Both the position numbers and the translations under genes were made by a program. Shown piece after piece: positions 1 through 6,365 of a stretch of DNA of 6,365 bases. Location of the stretch: NCBI GenBank assembly GCA_028287665.1, contig JAQBPF010000302.1, positions 1 through 6,365 on the forward strand, read 5' to 3'. Position 1 is the stretch's first letter; every line of letters starts with the position of its first letter. The notes beneath the pieces were generated by a model that was not told the DNA's origin, did no database searches, and saw only the letters and a program-made list of their open reading frames with translations. The stretch comes from Deinococcus sp. (lineage in GTDB: Bacteria > Deinococcota > Deinococci > Deinococcales > Deinococcaceae).

Positions 1-1
1 A

Positions 2-1751
<1,750 letters not shown>

Positions 1752-1753
<2 letters not shown>

Positions 1754-1791
1754 AGCCACCCCCACTGTCTGAAGTCGTACATCCTGGCTTC
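1752..1791 (+). terminator. inverted repeat at the mutS2 stop codon, possible terminator
   Basis: GAAGCCA at 1752-1758 is exactly complementary to TGGCTTC at 1785-1791, giving a 7-bp stem with a 26-base loop. The 5' arm includes the last two bases of the stop codon TGA. There is no T-run after the 3' arm, so its role as an intrinsic terminator is unproven. It could also be an mRNA 3'-end stabiliser. Confidence 0.35.
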
Positions 1792-1827
1792 TCTGTAAGG
1801 CAGATCACGTAATTCATCTTTAAAACA

Positions 1828-1834
1828 GGCAGGA
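1828..1834 (+). promoter_or_regulatory. ribosome binding site of the secreted-protein gene
   Basis: GGCAGGA ends 7 bases before the GTG at 1842 and supports that codon as the start. The ATG at 1834 is out of frame with the long ORF and soon hits a stop. I saw no convincing -35/-10 pair between 1754 and 1827. Confidence 0.55.
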
Positions 1835-1841
1835 TGCCAGA

Positions 1842-2924
1842 GTGTCTAAATTTCTCTCCTCTCTGAGCAAGAGTCTCATGCTAAAAGCAGGCTTTGCGGC
1901 CTTTGCGTTGGCTGTTGCTGTTCCCGGTCAGGCCCAATCCACTGCCCCCGAACCCTTCCGCTTTCGATTTCCCGCCGGATACTTGGGTCGTTTGGGTGGT
2001 ACAGAAGGTGTCGTGGATTTTGGCGGCAAAATTGATCAGGTCAATGCCTTCGGCGTCCGTTCCTTTCCTTTGCCAACTTTTCAAGACTTGCGTTTGGTAT
2101 TGGTCAAGCACAACAAGTACTGGGAATATAACATCAGCACCCGCATTAAAGACACCACAGTCTTTGCTGGAATCGTGAACAACGGTGATGCTCCAGCCGG
2201 GATTGCCAAGGTTGAAGTGGCGCATGACCCCTTTAAAGGGATTCAATACGGCGCGAGTCTTCAAAGAACGCAATACGGTGCTTATGATTCCAATGCCCGT
2301 TTTAACGTGGGTTACGCGATGAGTGCCTGGCAAGACCGGATTCGTATTTTGAATCTGGTGGCCTTCAGCCTCGATTCCGTCACCACTACCGAAAAGAGAG
2401 CGGGTCAGGACACAAACATTACGCGTGTTTCTGCCACGCCCTACACCTTTTCTCAGGTCAATGGCGGTTACGGCGAGCCCATCGGCCGACAATTTAACTG
2501 GCGACTGGACAGCACTGCACGCCTCTACACCTTTCCGCTGAACGATAAGGCCCAGTGGAGCCTGGACGTCGCTCCTTCGCTGGAATACCGGCCCGCTACA
2601 GGCGTGACTCTGAATCTATCGCATCTGGAACGCTTTGCAGGCGGTGAGGTGGCGCTGCCCAACTTCAACCTTGCCCGCTATGAGGAAACAAATGCCGCCA
2701 TCACATACCGCATTCCCGGCACGCCAGAGTTCGGCATCGGTGCCCTCCGGGTCCGGGGCACACGCAACTGGACAGGCGATTACACCTACCTCCGCAACGA
2801 CCTCCTGCTGAACATCCGGGCTCTCCCATTCCTGATCGGCCCCAGCATCGGCTACCAGTGGGGACCGGCCAAAGACGGCAGCACCAGCCAGATGCTGTAT
2901 TCACTCGTCGTCATGGGTAAGTAA
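1842..2924 (+). CDS. secreted protein of unknown function, probable outer-membrane beta-barrel
   Basis: I do not recognise a named family. The 360-residue product begins with a Sec-type signal peptide: lysines at 3, 10 and 15, a hydrophobic stretch at about 16-28, and a likely cleavage site after GQA at 29-31. The mature part has no hydrophobic helix. It is rich in aromatic residues and short alternating polar/apolar stretches (for example around 97-110, 240-262 and 300-345), which suits an outer-membrane beta-barrel. It ends in LVVMGK rather than the terminal aromatic residue of proteobacterial porins. Deinococcus does have an outer membrane. A GTG start is chosen because GGCAGGA precedes it by 7 bases; an in-frame ATG at 1878 would shorten the n-region but keep the hydrophobic core. 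Codons in the first half (to about 2490) use many A/T third positions, unlike mutS2 and lysS, while the last 430 bases are GC-rich. Signal peptide and coding status are well supported; barrel topology is inference. Confidence 0.85.
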   Translation: MSKFLSSLSKSLMLKAGFAAFALAVAVPGQAQSTAPEPFRFRFPAGYLGRLGGTEGVVDFGGKIDQVNAFGVRSFPLPTFQDLRLVLVKHNKYWEYNISTRIKDTTVFAGIVNNGDAPAGIAKVEVAHDPFKGIQYGASLQRTQYGAYDSNARFNVGYAMSAWQDRIRILNLVAFSLDSVTTTEKRAGQDTNITRVSATPYTFSQVNGGYGEPIGRQFNWRLDSTARLYTFPLNDKAQWSLDVAPSLEYRPATGVTLNLSHLERFAGGEVALPNFNLARYEETNAAITYRIPGTPEFGIGALRVRGTRNWTGDYTYLRNDLLLNIRALPFLIGPSIGYQWGPAKDGSTSQMLYSLVVMGK

Positions 2925-2940
2925 CCGACACTTTCTTACT
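2920..2940 (+). repeat. short inverted repeat at the stop codon of the secreted-protein gene
   Basis: AGTAA at 2920-2924, which contains the TAA stop, pairs with TTACT at 2936-2940 across an 11-base loop. The stem is only 5 bp and AT-rich, so it would be weak alone. It is listed because the other complete genes here also have an inverted repeat overlapping the stop. Confidence 0.2.
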
Positions 2941-2955
2941 CCGCAGAGCTTATTC

Positions 2956-3005
2956 AGCAAAGGTTGACTCAGCAGAGTCCGCGCAGCGTATTGGCGGGCT
3001 TTGCT
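2956..3005. terminator. nested inverted repeats in the convergent gap, possible two-way terminator
   Basis: An outer pair, AGCAAAG at 2956-2962 and CTTTGCT at 2999-3005, encloses a perfect small hairpin (GACTC 2966-2970, loop AGCA, GAGTC 2975-2979). A second possible stem, CCGC 2979-2982 with GCGG 2994-2997, overlaps it by one base. Together they could fold as a branched structure. The position, between the plus-strand secreted-protein gene and the end of a minus-strand ORF, suits bidirectional termination. No strong T-run follows on either strand, so function is uncertain. Confidence 0.35.
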
Positions 3006-3020
3006 CGTTCTGGGTTGTCG

Positions 3021-3203
3021 TTAGTCCTGCCCTGCCTCATCTTCTGACGGCTGCGTGCTGGGTTCTCCGTCTGCGACCACTACGCCCTGCTTGGGCATGT
3101 CGGTAGACTGCAACACGTTGCCTTCGGGGTGTTGTTGAGCCTGCTCATCGGCCTGCCGGTGTTCACGTTCGGTGGGGTGGTTTTTGTCGGCATCAGGCGT
3201 CAT
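3021..3203 (-). CDS. possible small hydrophilic protein, unknown function
   Basis: An ATG at 3203-3201 opens a 60-codon minus-strand frame ending with TAA at 3023-3021. The product is strongly hydrophilic: an N-terminal half rich in D, E, K, H and Q, a central [20 protein letters not shown] segment, and an acidic tail (EDEAGQD). There is no signal peptide, membrane segment or cysteine. The absence of low-complexity Arg/Pro/Ser runs sets it apart from the shadow frames nearby, and it occupies a gap that is otherwise empty. No Shine-Dalgarno sequence precedes the ATG. Reading the minus strand, TACCCT (plus positions 3214-3209) sits 5 bases upstream and could be the -10 box of a leaderless transcript. 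It is divergent from the MFS gene and convergent with the secreted-protein gene. The frame stays open upstream to 3440, but that part overlaps the MFS coding start and looks like a shadow. Coding status needs homologues. Confidence 0.5.
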   Translation of the reverse strand: MTPDADKNHPTEREHRQADEQAQQHPEGNVLQSTDMPKQGVVVADGEPSTQPSEDEAGQD

Positions 3204-3322
3204 ACCGCAGGGTAGGGGAGAGCCCGGCAGCGGCGCATGCAGGCTTTTCTTTAGAGTGGGCGTCCGGAGGCCGGGCCTGCTTCTTGGTGTACATTCTTCA
3301 CCCTGCCCGGGGGGGCGCGTGC

Positions 3323-3328
3323 TAGGCT
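3323..3328 (+). promoter_or_regulatory. possible -10 box of a leaderless MFS transcript
   Basis: TAGGCT fits the TANNNT core of a -10 element and ends 8 bases before the GTG at 3337, much like the clearer TATACT in front of lysS. No Shine-Dalgarno sequence of useful strength precedes this GTG. The only -35-like match is TTCACC at 3297-3302, 20 bases away, which is too far for a good promoter. Low certainty. Confidence 0.3.
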
Positions 3329-3336
3329 TCCCAGCC

Positions 3337-4497
3337 GTGAGTGTGCCTGAATCTGCTGTGCCCGGAGCCGCCAAATCGGTGCGCCTGTCGCTGCCTCTGC
3401 TGGGTGCGGGGGCGGCGGCGTTTTTTACACTGGGTCTCATTCAGGCCATGTACGGTCCAGCGTTTGCCTTTTTTGAGGACCGCTTCGGCGTAGACAAGTC
3501 GGTGGTCGGCTGGATTGCCAGCGTGCATTTTCTGGGCTCAGCCCTTGCGCCTCCCCTCACAGGCCTGGCCCTCGCCCGCTACAGCCTGCGCCGGGTGGTC
3601 GTGTTCGGCCTGCTGATCCTTGTTCTGGGCATCAGCGTGGTGGCGGCGGCTCCGCTGTGGACTGTGGCGCTGGGCGGCGCGCTGGTCGGCGGCCTGGGCG
3701 TGGGCACCATCAGTGCAGCTCTGAACGCTGCCTATGCCAGTGTGGGCACCCGCGCCGTAAATCTCGTGAACGCGGTTTTTGGGCTGGGCAGCATCGCCGC
3801 GCCTCTGGTGGTCGCTGCCCTGGCACCACGCGATCTGGCCCTGCCTTTTCTGGTGGTGGCCGGTTTGTCGGCCCTGACCTTGGGCCTGGTGCGCCTGTGG
3901 GGTGTGCCTGCCATGCAACCTGCTCCGGTCAAGGCTATGGCAGTGCGGCCCGGCGTTCAGTTTGGTCTGTTTGCCGTGCTCATTGCGGCCTATGTGGGCC
4001 TGGAAGCAGGTTACGGCGCCTGGCTGGCGCGGCACCTCGACGGGCTGGGCATCGCAGGTTCGGCGTTTATTCTCAGCGGATTCTGGGCAGGCCTGACCCT
4101 GGGGCGCATCATCACCGGGGCCGTCGGAGCGCGGGTGTCACCTCCCCGGCTGGTGCTGGGCAGTGCCGTCCTGGTCACGCTGTGTGCGCTGGCGGCCAAT
4201 CTGCCTGCGCTGGCGGCCGGGGCCTACCTGCTGGCCGGTTTGGCGCTCGGTCCTATCTTCGGAACCACCCTCGCGTGGATGACGCGCACTCTGCCTGCCC
4301 GCCTGATTCCCTTCCTGCTGGTGGCCGGTTCGGCAGGCGGGATTCTGATGCCCATTCTGTTGGGCGTGCTGTACTCGCGCAGTGGCCCCGGCGCGGTGCC
4401 TGCGGCCCTGACGGTGCTGGGCGCAGTGTTGGTGGTGTTGGTGGCGGCCACCGCCCGCCTGACCCGCCTGCGTCCGGCTGCTGTTGCGGTGCCCTGA
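3337..4497 (+). CDS. MFS permease, FucP-like (sugar or small-solute transporter)
   Basis: The 386-residue product is an inner-membrane transporter of the major facilitator superfamily. About 12 hydrophobic helices can be placed, at roughly 18-40, 54-79, 85-105, 107-130, 141-163, 167-188, 208-230, 239-262, 270-288, 291-314, 320-346 and 351-373. The 6+6 halves are split by a short loop near 190-207. Helix 5 carries [17 protein letters not shown], close to the pattern of fucose-permease-like MFS proteins, and helix 7 has [10 protein letters not shown], also typical of that group. RYSLRR at 81-86 is the basic loop between helices 2 and 3. Substrate cannot be read from the sequence and the neighbours give no metabolic hint. 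The GTG at 3337 is chosen since it gives a short cytosolic N-terminus before helix 1; an in-frame GTG at 3343 is an alternative. The longer frame from 3172 would overlap the minus-strand ORF and adds a Gly/Pro/Arg-rich, non-family extension. Confidence 0.9.
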   Translation: MSVPESAVPGAAKSVRLSLPLLGAGAAAFFTLGLIQAMYGPAFAFFEDRFGVDKSVVGWIASVHFLGSALAPPLTGLALARYSLRRVVVFGLLILVLGISVVAAAPLWTVALGGALVGGLGVGTISAALNAAYASVGTRAVNLVNAVFGLGSIAAPLVVAALAPRDLALPFLVVAGLSALTLGLVRLWGVPAMQPAPVKAMAVRPGVQFGLFAVLIAAYVGLEAGYGAWLARHLDGLGIAGSAFILSGFWAGLTLGRIITGAVGARVSPPRLVLGSAVLVTLCALAANLPALAAGAYLLAGLALGPIFGTTLAWMTRTLPARLIPFLLVAGSAGGILMPILLGVLYSRSGPGAVPAALTVLGAVLVVLVAATARLTRLRPAAVAVP

Positions 4498-4516
4498 CTC
4501 TTCTGTTCAGAGCAGG
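4493..4516 (+). terminator. hairpin over the MFS stop codon, possible terminator
   Basis: CCTG (4493-4496), a bulged A (4497) and CTCT (4498-4501) pair with AGAGCAGG (4509-4516) across a 7-base loop: 8 bp with one bulge. The stop TGA (4495-4497) is inside the 5' arm. No T-run follows. It is the only terminator candidate I see before the next promoter. Confidence 0.35.
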
Positions 4517-4697
4517 CGGTGATGTTCGGGAGGAGTGAGGCCGAGCCAACAGCAGTGGGCGCGGGGCCGTGAAGAAGGGGGCTGCGAAGAACCAGAAGAT
4601 GTGCCGAATTCCTTTGCTGCACGTCACTTTGATAACTTAATCGGCAGAGGAGTACGTTTCCCCATACTCAGCGCCGCGATTGTCTGACCCACCACCT

Positions 4698-4726
4698 TTG
4701 CCTGAACCCCGTGCATATGACAGAAT
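4698..4726 (+). promoter_or_regulatory. candidate promoter of gfh1
   Basis: TTGCCT at 4698-4703 (4 of 6 matches to the -35 consensus) and CAGAAT at 4721-4726 (4 of 6 to the -10) are separated by exactly 17 bases. A TG at 4718-4719, one base before the -10 hexamer, gives an extended -10. Transcription would start near 4733 and leave a leader of about 134 bases. Inferred from sequence only. Confidence 0.5.
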
Positions 4727-4856
4727 GCGCCCGGAATCCCAGTCAACCTGTAAGTCCCCGCACTGGGGCAAGTTTATCCCCCATCCATTCTTGCCGTGAT
4801 TTTTCCCCGACACCTTACGACAGGCGTTCTGTAGAGGGAAGCAACACGGCGCAACC

Positions 4857-4861
4857 GGAGG
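4857..4861 (+). promoter_or_regulatory. ribosome binding site of gfh1
   Basis: GGAGG lies 5 bases before the GTG at 4867. It is the strongest Shine-Dalgarno sequence in the window and decides the start, ruling out the longer frame from the ATG at 4711. Confidence 0.9.
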
Positions 4862-4866
4862 CAAGA

Positions 4867-5353
<487 letters not shown>

Positions 5354-5358
<5 letters not shown>

Positions 5359-5384
5359 GCCGGAGGCAGGACAACCTGCTCAGT
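5354..5384 (+). repeat. hairpin over the gfh1 stop codon
   Basis: ACTGAGC at 5354-5360, which contains the stop TGA (5356-5358), is exactly complementary to GCTCAGT at 5378-5384. Inside, GCAGG 5366-5370 can pair with CCTGC 5375-5379 around an ACAA loop; the two stems compete for bases 5378-5379. No T-run follows. It precedes the stronger hairpin at 5410-5449. Confidence 0.45.
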
Positions 5385-5409
5385 CTCATTCCAGAAACTT
5401 GCCCCATCA

Positions 5410-5449
5410 CAGGCCAGAGGAGAGCGCCGCCGCTCAGCCCTCTGGCCTG
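5410..5449 (+). terminator. strong hairpin, likely gfh1 transcription terminator
   Basis: CAGGCCAGAGG (5410-5420) and CCTCTGGCCTG (5439-5449) form a perfect 11-bp stem. The loop holds a second stem, GAGCG 5422-5426 with CGCTC 5431-5435 around a CCGC tetraloop, so the structure is almost continuous. CTTCCTTG follows: pyrimidine-rich but only a weak T-tract. It is the most stable-looking structure in the window. It ends 19 bases before the lysS -10 box. Confidence 0.8.
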
Positions 5450-5468
5450 CTTCCTTGTGGCCCCGCCC

Positions 5469-5474
5469 TATACT
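5469..5474 (+). promoter_or_regulatory. -10 box of lysS, leaderless arrangement
   Basis: TATACT matches the TATAAT consensus at 5 of 6 positions and ends 7 bases before the lysS ATG (5482). Transcription would therefore start at or within a base or so of the A of ATG. There is no Shine-Dalgarno sequence in front of the ATG. No good -35 is visible; its expected place (about 5446-5451) falls on the end of the upstream hairpin. Leaderless mRNAs are known to be frequent in Deinococcus. Confidence 0.7.
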
Positions 5475-5481
5475 CAGGCTT

Positions 5482-6365
5482 ATGTCGGACATTTCGGCCA
5501 TTCCTGAACCCACTCCCCCCGAACCCACCCGGCGCGACGGCCTGCACGAGCAGACCATCAGCCGCCTGAACAATCTGGATGCGCTGCGTGAAGCGGGCTT
5601 CGAGGCCTTTCCTTACAGCTACCCGCAAACGCACCACGCCGCCGACGTGCTTAAAGCGCACCCCTCGGGTGAGGTGGGCGAAAAATGGGAAGACGAAACC
5701 TACAGTCTGGCGGGCCGGGTGATGCAGTTCCGGCACATGGGCGGCGCGGCGTTTGCCGATGTGCAGGATGAAAGCGGCACCTTGCAAGTCTACTTCGGCA
5801 AGAAGACCACCGAAGAATTCGCCGCCACCAAAAAGATTGATCTGGGCGACATCATCGGCGTGCGGGGTTTTCCCTTCGTGACCAAAACTGGTCAGGTGAC
5901 GCTGGAAGCTCAGGCGTGGCAACCGCTGGTGAAGAGCCTGCATCCGCTCCCCAGCAAGTTCTACGGCCTTCAGGACGAAGAACTGCGTGCCCGCCGCCGC
6001 TACGTCGATCTGATGATCAATCCGGAAAGCCGCGAGGTGTACCGCACCCGCTCACGCATCGTGAGGGCCATCCGGCACTTCCTGGACGATCAGAACTTTA
6101 TGGAAGTCGAAGGCCCGACGTTGCAAGTGGTGGCAGGCGGCACGGAAGCCAAGCCCTTCAAGACCTTTCACAACGCTCTAAGCCACGAATTTTCTATGCG
6201 GATCAGCCTGGAACTGTACCTCAAGCGCCTGCTAGTGGGCGGCTTCGAGCGGGTGTACGAGATTGGCCGCAATTACCGCAACGAGGGCATAGACCGCACC
6301 CACAATCCTGAATTCACCATGTTGGAAGCCTACTTTGCCTACGGCGACTACGAAGACATGATGAA
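5482..6365 (+). CDS. lysS: lysyl-tRNA synthetase, class II, 3' end outside the window
   Basis: LysRS activates lysine with ATP and charges tRNA-Lys in the cytosol. The window holds 294 codons of a protein that is normally about 500 residues; no stop is reached. After a Pro/Glu-rich N-terminus (1-20) comes an anticodon-binding OB-fold at about 73-150 ([29 protein letters not shown]). The class II catalytic domain then begins: [22 protein letters not shown] at 156-177 marks the junction, motif 1 is at about 190-213 ([12 protein letters not shown], ending MEVEGPTL), GGTEAKPF is at 219-226, [11 protein letters not shown] at 244-254, and motif 2 is at about 255-282 ([24 protein letters not shown]). 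Motif 3 is beyond the window. The ATG is set by similarity to the family's N-terminus and by the TATACT 7 bases upstream, with no Shine-Dalgarno sequence, which suggests translation of a leaderless mRNA. All visible active-site motifs look normal. Confidence 0.97.
   Translation, partial: MSDISAIPEPTPPEPTRRDGLHEQTISRLNNLDALREAGFEAFPYSYPQTHHAADVLKAHPSGEVGEKWEDETYSLAGRVMQFRHMGGAAFADVQDESGTLQVYFGKKTTEEFAATKKIDLGDIIGVRGFPFVTKTGQVTLEAQAWQPLVKSLHPLPSKFYGLQDEELRARRRYVDLMINPESREVYRTRSRIVRAIRHFLDDQNFMEVEGPTLQVVAGGTEAKPFKTFHNALSHEFSMRISLELYLKRLLVGGFERVYEIGRNYRNEGIDRTHNPEFTMLEAYFAYGDYEDMM

Larger units (their letters stand above)
4498..4866 (+). other. 369-base non-coding stretch: MFS 3' region, then promoter and leader of gfh1
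   Basis: Up to about 4690 I see no supported gene; the open frames are short or are tails of shadow frames. From 4698 a promoter-like pair begins, followed by a leader of about 130 bases. In the leader, the GGGG at 4765-4768 can pair in three mutually exclusive ways: with CCCC 4756-4759, with CCCC 4778-4781, or as part of the stem CCCAGT 4738-4743 / ACTGGG 4762-4767. A further imperfect stem-loop lies at 4813-4837 (CCT/AGG and ACAG/CTGT around a 5-base loop). The Shine-Dalgarno sequence follows in open sequence. No known riboswitch class is recognised. Confidence 0.5.

Noticed and set aside
1754..1841. Search for a promoter and for the Deinococcus radiation/desiccation response palindrome upstream of the secreted-protein gene
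   Set aside because: TAATTC at 1810-1815 is -10-like, but no -35 fits at a proper distance, and no AT-rich palindrome of the response-motif type is present.
1881..2492. 203-codon minus-strand ORF antisense to the secreted-protein gene
   Set aside because: It reads smoothly because the region is less GC-rich, but the plus-strand frame has a signal peptide and a ribosome binding site, and the antisense frame shows no family motif.
3172..3336. 55-codon N-terminal extension of the MFS gene
   Set aside because: It adds a Gly/Pro/Arg-rich stretch before helix 1 that the family lacks, and it overlaps the minus-strand ORF at 3021-3203.
3204..3440. Upstream part of the minus-strand frame that would make a 139-residue protein
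   Set aside because: It overlaps the MFS coding start antisense and is rich in Arg, Pro, Ser and Gly, as expected for a shadow frame. Only the part from the ATG at 3203 looks protein-like.
3657..4538. 293-codon plus-strand ORF in another frame inside the MFS gene
   Set aside because: Dominated by Gly, Arg, Ala and Cys, typical of an out-of-frame read of GC-rich membrane-protein DNA.
4535..4687. 50-codon plus-strand ORF (GTG start) downstream of the MFS gene
   Set aside because: The GGAGG is only 1 base from the GTG, too close to work well, and the product resembles nothing I know. It overlaps no conserved signal.
4711..4866. 52-codon N-terminal extension of gfh1 starting at an ATG
   Set aside because: The extension does not look like any GreA/Gfh1 N-terminus, overlaps the candidate promoter, and a strong GGAGG sits 5 bases before the GTG at 4867, which gives the normal family length.
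5434..5943. 169-codon minus-strand ORF antisense to lysS, and a plus-strand frame at 5916-6311
   Set aside because: Both lie on the lysS coding region, whose frame shows unmistakable class II synthetase motifs.

Overview
The window comes from a high-GC bacterium of the Deinococcus-Thermus lineage, most likely Deinococcus. The strongest pointer is a gene at 4867-5358 that encodes a Gfh1-type member of the GreA family. Gfh factors are known only from Deinococcus and Thermus. A -10 box placed directly in front of the lysS start codon (leaderless style, common in Deinococcus) fits the same assignment, but neither point fixes the species.

Layout, left to right. 2-1753 (+): the 3' three quarters of mutS2, with ATPase core, coiled coil, linker and Smr domain. 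1842-2924 (+): a secreted protein of unknown function, probably an outer-membrane beta-barrel, whose first half is clearly less GC-rich than its second half. 2925-3020: a short convergent gap with nested inverted repeats. 3021-3203 (-): a possible 60-residue hydrophilic protein. 3337-4497 (+): a 12-helix MFS permease of the FucP-like type. 4498-4866: a 369-base non-coding stretch with a candidate promoter and leader for the next gene. 4867-5358 (+): gfh1. 5359-5481: two hairpins and the lysS promoter. 5482 to the end (+): the first 294 codons of lysS (class II lysyl-tRNA synthetase), which runs off the window.

The genes are mostly housekeeping or information-processing genes (MutS2, Gfh1, LysRS) with a lineage-specific surface protein and a transporter between them. 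Spacings of 88 to 370 bases and a hairpin at each stop codon suggest single-gene transcription units rather than one operon. No mobile element, CRISPR array, tRNA or rRNA was seen. I found no clear undescribed multi-gene system. The points most worth following are the variant acidic tip of Gfh1, the terminator abutting a leaderless lysS promoter, the inverted repeats that begin at stop codons, and the small minus-strand ORF.
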